This document shows, piece by piece, positions 1 through 8,624 of a stretch of 23,847 nt of DNA. The stretch's first letter is position 1; each line of letters opens with the position of its first letter. The notes under the pieces are model-generated. The model made no database searches. It was not told where the DNA came from and saw only the letters and a program-made list of their open reading frames with translations. Both the position numbers and the translations under genes were made by a program. The stretch comes from G039029935 sp039029935 (GTDB lineage Bacteria; Chloroflexota; Anaerolineae; Caldilineales; Caldilineaceae). Where the stretch lies: positions 1 through 23,847 of the forward strand of contig JBCCFC010000024.1 in the NCBI GenBank assembly GCA_039029935.1, given 5' to 3'.

Positions 1-332
1 GAAAATACAAACTACAATTTTACGCGTTAGATGTTAAGATACAATATATAGCGGTTATTTAAAGGGTGTGTACAAGTCTGTGGATAATGGGGATAAGTTA
101 TCCATGATAGTTTTCCTCAATTTTCAACAAGTTCTACCAAGTTATCCTACGTTTTTCAGACGTTCCTCATAGGATATTCACACATTTATAGTATGGTATT
201 AAACTTATTCTATTGTATCATGGTTTATGAACATAATTACGCACAGGTTATAATCATAGTTGTACACAGGGTTATCAACACTATTTTCAAAATTTTATAA
301 TTGAAGAATGGGCACACATGGTCACATGAGCA
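1..332. other. Putative replication origin: DnaA-box-like cluster in AT-rich gene-free DNA
   Basis: No coding frame is visible here. The stretch is AT-rich and carries many nonamers close to the DnaA box TTWTNCACA: a perfect one on the minus strand at 79-87 (TGTGGATAA), and near matches at 67-75 (minus) and, on the plus strand, 98-106, 121-129, 142-150, 174-182, 237-245, 260-268 and 272-280, most with one mismatch. GGATAA-G-TTATCC at 91-103 is a perfect inverted repeat that overlaps two of them. Clusters like this are typical of bacterial oriC, often next to dnaA, which would have to lie left of the window. A TATAAT at 249-254 could be the -10 of the downstream kinase gene, but no good -35 is visible. 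Against oriC: almost all genes to the right point toward it. Confidence 0.5.
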
Positions 333-371
333 TTGCGCACCCATGCAAGGGATAAATTTGGCTGTTGTAAA

Positions 372-2732
372 ATGACAGATATGCAAAATAAAAATTATTC
401 ATCATCGAATCATTCAAGTACAAACCATCTAGAAATGAGCCATTCAGGAACAAGTCATCACCCTAGATGGTCTGAAATTTCACCCGAAGAGCGCGAGCGC
501 CGGTATGAATTCATTGTCAATACCTCTAAAGAATTCATGGCATTGATCAATCGCAATTACGTCTATGAGGCTGTCAACCAAGCTCATGCTGAAGCCCAAA
601 ATCAATCGCCTGAGCAGATTGTCGGGTTGACCTGTAGCGAGGTTTGGGGTGACGACACCTTTAATAATGTGATCCGCCCACCGCTTGATCAGTGTTTTTC
701 AGGGCAGGAAGTCAACTACCAAGCTCCGTACAATCATGGTGCATTGGGCTTTCGCTATATGGATGTCACCTACTATCCCTACTACTCGGCGGACAACGTC
801 GTTTCTCATGCCGTTGTGGTCTCGCGTGATGTGACAAGCCGTGAAAAAGCGGAACAGGCCATGGTGCGCTATGCCGAGCGCCTGGAGACGTTGCACGAGA
901 TTGACCGCTCGATCCTAGAGGCGCAGTCCGACGAGGATATTGCCAACATTGCACTCACACACTTGCGCCATCTATTGCCTTGCAACCAAGCGCGTATCAT
1001 CATGTTTGATTCGCACACCTCCTTGGATAAGCGTGAGGTTATCACGATTCCAGAGGGTGTTGATGGAGCCGACAGCAATCAGCCGCTTGATCAACGCTTG
1101 GCCGAAGTGGTCAGCCATATTGAGCAAGGCAATCTTGAAGCATTATTCCATCTCGAAAATGTCCAGACACTGGCACAATATCCAGCCGATACCGATCTGG
1201 AGAGTATTGATTCGCTGGCCTTTCTCAATATGCCGTTGATGTCGAAAGGGAAATTGTTGGGAACATTGACGCTGGGGACCGATGATCCGGTTGGGTTTTC
1301 GCAGGAACACTCCGAAGTGGCGCGCGAAGTCGCTTATCAAGTCGCCTTGGTGATCCAACAGGCGCAACTGCGCAAAGCCTTACAACGCTATAATGATGAA
1401 CTGGAAGATTTGGTGGCAGTGCGCACACAAGAGATTGAGCGTCGTCGGCGCGTGGCTGAGGGATTGCGCGATATTGTCACAATTTTGAACTCGAGTCGCT
1501 CTCTCCAGGATATTCTCGACTACATTTTTGTGCAATCGCAGATGCTGCTTGGGACAGACGCCGTTGCTGTATTTAACCAAATTGAAGAAAGTGATGATAC
1601 AATTAAGGATATCGCATCCAAACCTGCGGTTGAATTACAATCCTCGCGGAGTCGCTTGGACGATGGCCTATCAAGAGCGGACGTTTTGTATAGTCAGAAG
1701 ATTGTTGAGATTGCATTGGATGAACGTAGTGTAATTCCCGTCGCCGACATCATGCAGCCAGTTGTCGTTAACAACAAAACGTGGCAAAATCAAGCATGGG
1801 TGCAACAGATCAATGCCATTGGCAATGGATCAACGTGGCGTGCCCAGCCCAGCAATGCCGCATTTGCCAAACGGTTGGCACAAGGGAATGATGGGGATGA
1901 GAAAGCAAATAACCTGCAATTTATTTCATTGCTGGTTGTGCCATTAATTGTGCATACCACAATCTATGGTTCCATCGTCTTCTATTATACGGAGGCGAAA
2001 ACCTTCCGTAGTGAAGAAATTGAGTTAGCCACATCGCTTGGTGATCAAGTAGCGTTGGCAATTGAAAATGCCAAATTGCACAACCGGGCCGAAGAAGCCG
2101 CCATTATGGAAGAGCGTGAGCGACTGGCACGCGAATTGCATGATTCTGTGACGCAATCGCTCTATAGCTTGACCCTTTTTGCCGAGGCTGGACGACGTCG
2201 AGTTGTTGCAGGAGATGTCGATGCTGTTGAAGATTACTTAATTCAACTGATAGAAACGTCGCAACAAGCACTCAAGGAAATGCGTCTACTCTTATATGAA
2301 CTACGCCCTCAAGTGCTCGAACAGGATGGTTTGGTGGGTGTCTTGCGCAAACGGCTAGACGCTGTGGAAAAAAGAGCGGGTGTTGATACGGAACTTAAGG
2401 TCAAGAAAACGCTCCATGTGCCATTTGATGCCGAAGAAGGGCTGTATCGAATTGTCCAAGAAGCACTCAATAATTCATTGAAACACGCTGAAGCGGACAA
2501 GGTGATTGTCCATCTTTATGCCGATGGCGAGGATATTGTCGTTGATGTCACTGACGATGGTGGGGGGTTTGACTATGAATCTGTCTATGGCGGTATGGGA
2601 CTGAATAATATGAATGAACGGGCAGAAAAGTTGGGTGGTACGTTCTCTATCTCTTCGGAGGTGGGTGTTGGAACAAAGGTATCGGTTCGTCTGAATGGAG
2701 ATAAACCGGTTTTAAAAACGCAACCTAATTAA
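372..2732 (+). CDS. Cytoplasmic sensor histidine kinase (PAS-GAF-GAF-HisKA_3-HATPase_c), NarL-system type
   Basis: This is a 786-aa soluble sensor kinase that should autophosphorylate and pass phosphate to the NarL-type regulator encoded next. No membrane segment is seen. In order: a Ser/Asn/His-rich leader (1-30), a PAS-like domain (about 42-155), GAF 1 (about 172-330), a coiled coil (335-360), GAF 2 (about 365-570), then the HisKA_3 dimerisation helix with phospho-acceptor H590 in RELHDSVTQSLYSL. The GHKL ATPase has its N-box Asn near 700-701 (EALNNSLKHA), a DDGGGF box at 728-733 and GGMGL at 740-744. All key residues are present, so it should be active. The frame also opens at a TTG (333), but ATG 372 is preferred as the first ATG; no convincing Shine-Dalgarno supports either. 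Ligands for PAS/GAF cannot be read from sequence. Confidence 0.93.
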   Translation: MTDMQNKNYSSSNHSSTNHLEMSHSGTSHHPRWSEISPEERERRYEFIVNTSKEFMALINRNYVYEAVNQAHAEAQNQSPEQIVGLTCSEVWGDDTFNNVIRPPLDQCFSGQEVNYQAPYNHGALGFRYMDVTYYPYYSADNVVSHAVVVSRDVTSREKAEQAMVRYAERLETLHEIDRSILEAQSDEDIANIALTHLRHLLPCNQARIIMFDSHTSLDKREVITIPEGVDGADSNQPLDQRLAEVVSHIEQGNLEALFHLENVQTLAQYPADTDLESIDSLAFLNMPLMSKGKLLGTLTLGTDDPVGFSQEHSEVAREVAYQVALVIQQAQLRKALQRYNDELEDLVAVRTQEIERRRRVAEGLRDIVTILNSSRSLQDILDYIFVQSQMLLGTDAVAVFNQIEESDDTIKDIASKPAVELQSSRSRLDDGLSRADVLYSQKIVEIALDERSVIPVADIMQPVVVNNKTWQNQAWVQQINAIGNGSTWRAQPSNAAFAKRLAQGNDGDEKANNLQFISLLVVPLIVHTTIYGSIVFYYTEAKTFRSEEIELATSLGDQVALAIENAKLHNRAEEAAIMEERERLARELHDSVTQSLYSLTLFAEAGRRRVVAGDVDAVEDYLIQLIETSQQALKEMRLLLYELRPQVLEQDGLVGVLRKRLDAVEKRAGVDTELKVKKTLHVPFDAEEGLYRIVQEALNNSLKHAEADKVIVHLYADGEDIVVDVTDDGGGFDYESVYGGMGLNNMNERAEKLGGTFSISSEVGVGTKVSVRLNGDKPVLKTQPN

Positions 2733-2871
2733 ATTAGGTATATAAGCCAAGACATATCAGACCTTTGAGTTGAAGTCTTTCGATGATTTGTGTAACGAAT
2801 TACATATTTTTAAGGCTTATCATTTCATAGTGTCATCACGGTAAGTTAACAAACTCTGATGGAGGCTTTGT

Positions 2872-3537
2872 GTGAGTAATCATATTCGGATTTTAATTGC
2901 AGAAGATCATCACTTAATTCGTGAAGGATTGGTTAAGCTACTGGAAACAGAAGAAGACCTGGAAGTTATTGGGCAGGCCGTTGACGGTGTTGAAGCGGTG
3001 CTGAAGGCTCGCTCGCTCAAGCCGGATGTCATCCTGTTGGACCTCATGATGCCACGAAAGAATGGTATCGAGGCCATCGTTGAGATCAAGGCTGAGAACC
3101 CAGAAGCGCGTATTCTGGTCCTCACAAGTTTTTCTGATGATGATAAAGTGTTCTCCGCAATCAAAGCGGGTGCATTGGGCTATCTGCTCAAGGATGTTTC
3201 GCCCGATGAGTTGGTACAGGCGATGCGTGATGTCTATCACGGCGAGTCGTCACTACACCCAGCGATTGCGCGTAAGCTCATTCGTGAGCTGAACCGCCCG
3301 TCAACCCTGCCACCAGTCGATGAACCATTGACTGAGCGTGAGGTCGAAGTGTTGATGTTGGTTGCGCGTGGGCTGTCCAACCAAGATATTGCAGATTCGC
3401 TTGTGATCAGCGAACGCACTGTGCGTACCCATGTTAGCAATATTCTGAGCAAGCTACATCTCGCCAACCGCACACAGGCTGCACTTTATGCACTCAAAGA
3501 AGGGTTGACAACGCTGGACGAAGCGGGCGGCTGGTAA
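2872..3537 (+). CDS. NarL/FixJ-family response regulator (REC + LuxR-type HTH)
   Basis: This 221-aa transcription factor is the likely partner of the kinase upstream, which is of the HisKA_3 class that normally pairs with NarL-type regulators. The receiver domain (about 5-120) has the acidic pair E11/D12, phospho-acceptor D57 in LLDLMMP, switch residue T85 and K107, all intact. A LuxR/GerE helix-turn-helix follows at about 150-207 (LTEREVEVLMLVARGLSNQD, then TVRTHVSNIL). The start is GTG 2872, decided by GGAGG at 2861-2865 with six-base spacing. The 139-bp gap to the kinase gene has no clear terminator or promoter, so the two could be co-transcribed. Its target genes are unknown. Confidence 0.95.
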   Translation: MSNHIRILIAEDHHLIREGLVKLLETEEDLEVIGQAVDGVEAVLKARSLKPDVILLDLMMPRKNGIEAIVEIKAENPEARILVLTSFSDDDKVFSAIKAGALGYLLKDVSPDELVQAMRDVYHGESSLHPAIARKLIRELNRPSTLPPVDEPLTEREVEVLMLVARGLSNQDIADSLVISERTVRTHVSNILSKLHLANRTQAALYALKEGLTTLDEAGGW

Positions 3538-3809
3538 ATCATCTGATATCTTAAACTGCTTGTCTGCCACAAATCTCGGCTCGTTCCACGCTGCGGTGAG
3601 TATCGTTGATGACGGACATGATAGTAGCGACATCGAATGACAAATCCCTCTCCCATAGTCGATTATAATCTGCTTGTGTGATTGGCTAAACTCGTCATTA
3701 GGTCGTGCGATGAGGCTATGTAATGAGCATTCTGATATGGAAACTTAGAGACATGGTCTCTTTTGTCGCGCCTATCGCCTATCATATCTGCTCGGTAAAC
3801 GAGTAACAC
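3538..3809. other. Intergenic stretch between convergent genes, nothing coding recognised
   Basis: The gap separates the plus-strand regulator from the minus-strand glycosyltransferase. I checked both strands for gene fragments, hairpin-plus-T-run terminators and RNA genes and found none convincing. Short open frames exist but have no family signature. The right-hand part runs into the duplicated hairpin element described separately. Confidence 0.5.
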
Positions 3810-3908
3810 AGATTGATTATCTGTGGCGCAGGTAGCCAACCTGCGATACTGTCCGTGAGCAGTAGATTGATTATCTGTGGCGCAGGTAGCCAACCTGCGA
3901 TACTGTCC
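3810..3908. repeat. Two direct copies of a 45-bp hairpin-bearing (REP-like) repeat
   Basis: Copy 1 is 3810-3854 and copy 2 is 3864-3908; they are identical over 45 bp and spaced 54 bp apart. Each contains a perfect 7-bp inverted repeat, CGCAGGT / ACCTGCG, with the loop AGCCA (3827-3845 and 3881-3899). The pair sits just 3' of the glycosyltransferase stop codon on the minus strand, where a repetitive extragenic palindrome often lies. No T-run follows either hairpin, so a standard intrinsic terminator is not shown. Two copies with a 9-bp spacer do not make a CRISPR array. Confidence 0.85.
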
Positions 3909-3913
3909 TTTGA

Positions 3914-5278
3914 TTAATCTGCATTATGGTAGGAACCCACCAACGCACCAGAGGGTGGCGTTTTCTCAACCAATGCTCGATAGGTTTCCTCAATCTGCAA
4001 CCCCGCGCGATGCCACTCAAACTGCTGAATTGCACGTTGACGCAGCCGCTGTCCCAATCGCTGTGCCCATGTCATTTCGCCATACGCTTCTGGGTAGAGT
4101 GCCATTGTTAACTTTTCGGCCAAACTATCCACATCCCCAAACTCGGCCAGCAGCCCGTCCATGCCCAGATATTCGCGTGCCACAGGTGTGTCAAAGGCCA
4201 CTGTTGGCAAGGCCATCGCCATATAATCCAGCAATTTGCCACAACCCTCGGTTAGACTTAATTTTGGCGCAACGCCCACATCGCCCAGCGCAAGATAACG
4301 CGGTGCATCGGGATAGGGAATGCGGCCTGTAAAGGTCACGGCATCGGCAATGCCTAGCTGGGCTGCCTCCTGTGGATAGCTGGCAAGTGGAAAACCCATC
4401 AACAGCAGATGGACATCTGGGTGTGCCTGTTTGATTTTCTGTACAGCTTGAAGCAGATGGCTCGTGCCTTGATATTCGGCTAGTAGCCCTAAGTAGACAA
4501 TCACTTTTTTGTGTGCGGGAATGCCCAGCGATTCACGAAGTGCAGCTAAGTTGGCTTGGTCAAATTCGCTGCGTGGCTTAAAGGTGTCGGCATTTACACA
4601 GTCCGGCAATACCTGCACCTGCTCTGGTCTGCAGTCAAACTCTTGGATCAGCAGTCGCTCGGCATGGGCAGAACTGGTGAGGATGGCGGGGACTGAATGG
4701 TCGATCCAGCGTTCCAGTGCTAACCATGCTTTATGAAAAAAGCTTTCGGGATGCATAAACCCATGATCCAGCATCTCTGAGGTGAGGCTTCCCTGAAAAT
4801 CAAAGACAACGGGGATACCAAAGAGTTTGCCTAGCACCAGACCAATCAACGCCCCTTCATGCAGATGCGCATGAATCACATCATAGGGGCGGCGGCGATA
4901 GAGCGGTTGCGGTAAAAGGGCTTGCGGTAAAATAGACTGGATCAGTAGTGGCAGCTGCATCAAGGATTTGAAGAGCAGCGAGAGCGTCTTCAACCCCAAC
5001 AGCAGGTCAAAGCCAATTTTGTGACGACTGGACCCCACCTCATACTCTTTACGCCAAGGGATCGGCAGCGTCCGCTGAATATTGAGACCATCGATATCAT
5101 TGCCATTATGATAGGTCGCAATGGTAATCTCATGTCCCAATTTACGTAGTATGCGCGCCTCCTCCAGAATGCGCACATGACACCCATAATCCGCAAAAAA
5201 GCTCGTCGGGGCAATCATCAACACATTATAAGCGCGCCCTGCCGATTTGATGGCTTCCCGATGTATATCAGTACTCAC
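3914..5278 (-). CDS. Family 4 glycosyltransferase (GT-B fold)
   Basis: This is a 454-aa retaining-type glycosyltransferase, probably adding a sugar from a nucleotide donor to a cell-surface or exopolysaccharide acceptor at the inner membrane face. The N-terminal acceptor domain begins with the strand VLMIAPTSFFADYG (19-32) and includes YDVIHAHLHEGALIG (132-146). The C-terminal donor domain starts near 256 (KKVIVYLGLLAEYQG) and has the donor-site region LTEGCGKLLDYMAMALPTVA (342-361), the usual place of the EX7E-like motif. The start is GTG 5278, directly behind the stop of a repetitive purine-rich leader (GAGTGAA units) that may serve as ribosome-binding sequence. It is last in the minus-strand signalling block, 55 bp after the cyclase gene, so it is plausibly co-expressed. 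Acceptor and donor are unknown. Confidence 0.9.
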   Translation of the reverse strand: MSTDIHREAIKSAGRAYNVLMIAPTSFFADYGCHVRILEEARILRKLGHEITIATYHNGNDIDGLNIQRTLPIPWRKEYEVGSSRHKIGFDLLLGLKTLSLLFKSLMQLPLLIQSILPQALLPQPLYRRRPYDVIHAHLHEGALIGLVLGKLFGIPVVFDFQGSLTSEMLDHGFMHPESFFHKAWLALERWIDHSVPAILTSSAHAERLLIQEFDCRPEQVQVLPDCVNADTFKPRSEFDQANLAALRESLGIPAHKKVIVYLGLLAEYQGTSHLLQAVQKIKQAHPDVHLLLMGFPLASYPQEAAQLGIADAVTFTGRIPYPDAPRYLALGDVGVAPKLSLTEGCGKLLDYMAMALPTVAFDTPVAREYLGMDGLLAEFGDVDSLAEKLTMALYPEAYGEMTWAQRLGQRLRQRAIQQFEWHRAGLQIEETYRALVEKTPPSGALVGSYHNAD

Positions 5279-5336
5279 TCTTCACTCTTCACTTTTCACT
5301 CTTCATTTTTCACTCTTCACCCTTCACTCTTCTCTA
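5276..5336. repeat. Heptamer tandem repeat (TTCACTC and variants)
   Basis: About eight 7-bp units of TTCACTC, with variants TTCACTT, TTCATTT and TTCACCC, fill the gap between the cyclase stop codon and the glycosyltransferase start. Read on the coding (minus) strand the unit is GAGTGAA, purine-rich and similar to a weak Shine-Dalgarno, so copy number could affect translation of the glycosyltransferase. Such short heptamer repeats between genes are known from cyanobacteria and similar genomes. Confidence 0.85.
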
Positions 5337-8156
5337 CTTCTCCGTCATCACCGTTACGCCCGTCCAGTTTGGCGGCAGACTTTCATGTCGCAACTGCGTT
5401 GTACGGATCAGATGATGCCATGCCGTCTTGTCATCGGGATTGCGCTGTAGCACAGAGAAGAGTAGCGACTGCGCCATCTCAAATTCTTGTTTGTAATAAT
5501 GGTCCAGTGCCTTGGCAAAATCAGGCAGCGTGTCTTCCTTCAATGCACGCAACGCTGGTGGGTCACCCTCAAAGACCTCGTAAATCCGTACAGGTGTCTT
5601 TTTACCCTTCACTTGGACCCGATCAATGTAGCGGACGGCATAGCGTGATGGGTCTTGCAGCGCATCATAAGTGTCCTCGGTGATGAGGAAGGACACATCA
5701 TAAAATTTGTTGATACTTTCAACACGCGAGGCAAGGTTGACATGGTCGGAGAGTACATCGGCTTGGATGCGATGTGACTCGCCAATCATGCCTGCGACCA
5801 GATGACCCGTATGCAAGCCAATGCCGATGTGGATGGGCGGCTTGCCCTCGGCCTCGCGTTGACGGCTATAGGCAGCGACTTCATTGATTTTAGCAATCCC
5901 CGCCTGCACAGCATCATCGGCACTTTCGGGGAAGATCGCCATTGTGCCATCCCCCATGTATTTGACAATGACGCCGGCATGGGTACGGATAATGGGGCTG
6001 ATGCGTCCCAGATAGGTATTGACAAAATTAAAGCCATCATCCGGGCTTAAGCTTTCAAAGATCGTGGTGAACGAGCGCACATCTGAGAACATAATCGTCA
6101 TCTGCTTGCTGACATGATCGCCCAGTCGCATCTCTGTGATATTGCCTTTTTCCAAGAAGGTGAGAAATTCATCGGGGATAAAGCGACTGGAGGCACGGTT
6201 CATCTGCGCTAGGCGTAGGTGGCTGTTGATGCGCGCCAGCAGTTCATTGCGTGAGAATGGCTTAGTGAGATAGTCGTTGGCGCCCGCGTTAAAGCCCTCA
6301 ACCAAGTTGTCAACCTGATTCTTGGCAGTTAACATCACAATCGGTAACTCTGTGGGGGTGTAGGTCTGACGCAGACGACGACAGGTGTCATAGCCCGATA
6401 GTCGCGGCATCATGATGTCCAGTAGAATTAAGTCAGGGCGTTCCTTCCCGACCGCTTCCAGTGCCTCAATACCATCAGCAGCCTGAATCACCTTGTAGCG
6501 GTGAATCTTGAGCTGGTTCATCAACACTTGGCGGTTGATTGGCTCGTCATCTACAATCAGCACGGTCGCTGTGTATTGTGTTCCATCAGCAGGCACACTC
6601 TGTTGGTCCATCTGTTGGTCCATTGGGAGCGGTTCAACAGGCATGGGTTTAACGTTGCTCGTCTTTTTGAACCCTTGCACTTTGGATACACCTTGCTCGA
6701 TGGTGGTGATTGGCTGTGCCTTGCCTTTGCTCATGGGTAATGTAAAGGTGAATTCTGACCCCTCACCCACAACCGACTGCACCTGAATTGTGCCGCCATG
6801 CAACTTGACCAGTTGTCTGCTGATGGAAAGCCCCAAACCAGCACCGCCATAGTTGCGTTCTGTAGACGCGTCAATTTGCTTGAACGATTCAAAAATATCG
6901 TCAAAGCGATCTGAGGGAATACCGATGCCTGTATCACGGACCACAACGGTAATCATTTTTTCTGAATCGCCAGATTGCGCGTTTTCTGCGGATGACTCAG
7001 ACGATATCGCTGCTTGTTCTATCACATAGGCGTCTACTGTGACCTTGCCTTCATGGGTAAATTTGATGCCGTTACCAATGATGTTGATCAAAATTTGTTG
7101 AAGGCGAATCTCATCTGCGCTGGCAGGGGGCAGATGGGTTGGAATCTTGTTTTCCAGCACCAGTGGCTTGTCCTCCACAAAAGCGTGGGTCAACTCCAAC
7201 ACCACATTCACAATGGTGTGTAGGTCGATGGGCTTGGTGCGTAGCCGAATTTCCCCTTGACGGAGACGTGAAAAATCTAAAATATCGTTGACAAGGTTGG
7301 AGAGATGACTGCTGCTGGTCACGATCATCGATAAGTTGTGTTGCTGTGTGTCCGTCAACGATCCCGTCGCCCCGTCGAGCATGGACTGTGCTAGGCCGAT
7401 GATGCCATGAATGGGTGTGCGTAGCTCGTGTGAGGTGTTGGCAAGAAATTCGTCCTTGAGCTTGTCTACCTGTTGCAGATCGGCAACAGTCGCTTCTAAG
7501 GTGACTGCCGACTGTTTGAGGTCGGTGATATCGTGGAGCGTGGTCAGCACCGCAAGTTCATCGTTGTAGGTCATCTGGCGTAACGAAACAGCCACCCAGA
7601 TTGTGACTCCATCAGCGCGGCGTATCTGTAGCTCATGGCCGCTGACCTCGCCTTGTTCTTGGAGTTCGGCAATGAGGAGATCACGCTGACCCGTTTCTGC
7701 ATAGAAGTCTTCTGTACTACGTGTCAAAAGCTCATCATTGGCCAATCCCAACGTCGGACCCGCCATTGCATTGACATAGAGAATGTCGCCAGTCCCCACA
7801 CGACTGATCAACACTGGTGCGGGTGTAGCCTCCAAAATCATGCGCAGTTGCTGCTCGCCTTTGCTAACCGCCTCTTCCGCTTTGCTATAGAATTCTTCCT
7901 CAACAATATCAGAGTGAGATGTCGTCATTTCAAGCATCACTTCGAGATCGGTGCGCTGGGTTTTTAACTCGTTGACCTGCTTATGTAGGTCATCTAGCTC
8001 GACCTTTAACATGGCAATGTGACGGTTGGCTGCACGATTGGCCGCACGCAGTCTGGCTGATTCACGTGGAGAAAAGTCATCAGTTTGTTCAACGGTTGAA
8101 TCTGCCTGTAACTTGTTTCTTTGTGTGTCGGATTTATTTCGATTTTGAGCTTGCAT
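5334..8156 (-). CDS. Hybrid PAS-histidine kinase-receiver-class III adenylate cyclase with C-terminal TPR
   Basis: This 940-aa soluble protein joins phosphorelay sensing to cAMP synthesis. Domains: a coiled coil (about 35-75), PAS (about 100-215), HisKA with H243 in NTSHELRTP, HATPase_c with N362 (NIIGNGIKFT), DTGIG (408-412) and GGAGLGLS (437-444), a Pro/Gln linker (480-525), receiver (531-650) with D580 and K632, then a class III cyclase (about 683-860). The cyclase has metal-binding D692 (MFSDVRSF) and D736 (KYMGDG), transition-state N807 and R811 (VNLASRVES), and K732 with D800 at the base-specifying positions, which favours ATP over GTP. A TPR-like helix pair at 883-916 is common at the C-terminus of such cyclases. 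The receiver probably gates the cyclase. Start is ATG 8156 with only a weak ribosome site. Confidence 0.93.
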   Translation of the reverse strand: MQAQNRNKSDTQRNKLQADSTVEQTDDFSPRESARLRAANRAANRHIAMLKVELDDLHKQVNELKTQRTDLEVMLEMTTSHSDIVEEEFYSKAEEAVSKGEQQLRMILEATPAPVLISRVGTGDILYVNAMAGPTLGLANDELLTRSTEDFYAETGQRDLLIAELQEQGEVSGHELQIRRADGVTIWVAVSLRQMTYNDELAVLTTLHDITDLKQSAVTLEATVADLQQVDKLKDEFLANTSHELRTPIHGIIGLAQSMLDGATGSLTDTQQHNLSMIVTSSSHLSNLVNDILDFSRLRQGEIRLRTKPIDLHTIVNVVLELTHAFVEDKPLVLENKIPTHLPPASADEIRLQQILINIIGNGIKFTHEGKVTVDAYVIEQAAISSESSAENAQSGDSEKMITVVVRDTGIGIPSDRFDDIFESFKQIDASTERNYGGAGLGLSISRQLVKLHGGTIQVQSVVGEGSEFTFTLPMSKGKAQPITTIEQGVSKVQGFKKTSNVKPMPVEPLPMDQQMDQQSVPADGTQYTATVLIVDDEPINRQVLMNQLKIHRYKVIQAADGIEALEAVGKERPDLILLDIMMPRLSGYDTCRRLRQTYTPTELPIVMLTAKNQVDNLVEGFNAGANDYLTKPFSRNELLARINSHLRLAQMNRASSRFIPDEFLTFLEKGNITEMRLGDHVSKQMTIMFSDVRSFTTIFESLSPDDGFNFVNTYLGRISPIIRTHAGVIVKYMGDGTMAIFPESADDAVQAGIAKINEVAAYSRQREAEGKPPIHIGIGLHTGHLVAGMIGESHRIQADVLSDHVNLASRVESINKFYDVSFLITEDTYDALQDPSRYAVRYIDRVQVKGKKTPVRIYEVFEGDPPALRALKEDTLPDFAKALDHYYKQEFEMAQSLLFSVLQRNPDDKTAWHHLIRTTQLRHESLPPNWTGVTVMTEK

Positions 8157-8183
8157 TCGTATCGTAACCTGTTTGTGGGAGGC

Positions 8184-8216
8184 AGAAGTTCGACTTTTGT
8201 CAAAAGTCGAACTTCT
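8184..8216. repeat. Perfect 33-bp palindrome (16-bp arms, 1-nt centre)
   Basis: AGAAGTTCGACTTTTG (8184-8199) is followed by one T and by its exact reverse complement (8201-8216). It lies in the 79-bp gap between the second STAS-like gene and the cyclase gene, both on the minus strand. It could be a protein-binding operator, a cruciform or an mRNA hairpin that tunes read-through. No long T-run follows it, so it is not a textbook terminator. Confidence 0.9.
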
Positions 8217-8234
8217 ATCCCTACTTCTATCCCT
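8211..8234. repeat. 12-bp perfect tandem duplication
   Basis: ACTTCTATCCCT occurs twice head to tail (8211-8222 and 8223-8234), ending one base before the stop codon of the STAS-like gene at 8236. The first copy overlaps the right arm of the adjoining 33-bp palindrome. Confidence 0.9.
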
Positions 8235-8235
8235 G

Positions 8236-8604
8236 TTATTCTACCTCTAAGGTAACGTCTGGCAACAATCGTTGAAAGTTTTTCAATGACTTTTGTTGCC
8301 AGGCACTGGTATGAACACCTTTGATTGTGACGTGCGATGCTTTATGACCGCGAACGCGGATAATAAATTTAGACAGCACATTGATGCCAGAACTATTGAG
8401 AAATTCCAATTTGCGAACATCGAGAACTATCGTCTCTGGCTTGTTGTCGGCAATTTGTCTCAACAATTGAATGATGGGCATATATTCGCGGTTGCTGCGT
8501 AGACGGAATTTTCCCTGACAGGTAATCGTCGATGTTGCTGGTTCATACTCAACTGTATAGTCTGTGTGTGTCAGTGTCACTTGTTCATTCATTGGTTCAT
8601 CCAT
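8236..8604 (-). CDS. STAS-like antagonist protein, partner-switching regulator (slr1659-like), copy 1
   Basis: This 122-aa protein has the layout of a STAS / anti-sigma-antagonist domain: strands around 26-32 and 57-63 (ETIVLDVRKLEFLN), then S71 in NSSGINVLSKF, which aligns with the phosphorylated Ser of SpoIIAA-type DSSG motifs. From memory it resembles the small regulators named after Synechocystis slr1659. It would be phosphorylated by a GHKL kinase and dephosphorylated by a SpoIIE phosphatase, and both types are encoded upstream. Start ATG 8604 is set by GGAAGG five bases upstream. The frame stays open to a TTG at 8709, but that part is repeat sequence and overlaps the previous gene. A paralogue lies at 13254-13634. 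Confidence 0.85.
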   Translation of the reverse strand: MDEPMNEQVTLTHTDYTVEYEPATSTITCQGKFRLRSNREYMPIIQLLRQIADNKPETIVLDVRKLEFLNSSGINVLSKFIIRVRGHKASHVTIKGVHTSAWQQKSLKNFQRLLPDVTLEVE

Positions 8605-8624
8605 GATAGCCTTCCATATAGGTT

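Noticed and set aside
333..371. TTG-initiated extension of the histidine kinase
   Set aside because: No ribosome site supports it and the 13 extra residues match no domain; ATG 372 is simpler.
3663..3893. 76-codon minus-strand frame repeating ATCATDNQS
   Set aside because: It is a translation of the duplicated hairpin repeat, not a gene.
3810..3908. CRISPR array
   Set aside because: Only two copies with a 9-bp spacer, and no cas genes.
3877..4332. 151-codon plus-strand frame
   Set aside because: Lies antisense within the glycosyltransferase and shows no family pattern.
5177..5683. 168-codon plus-strand frame
   Set aside because: Antisense to two well-supported genes and made partly of the heptamer repeat (Ser/His/Phe-rich).
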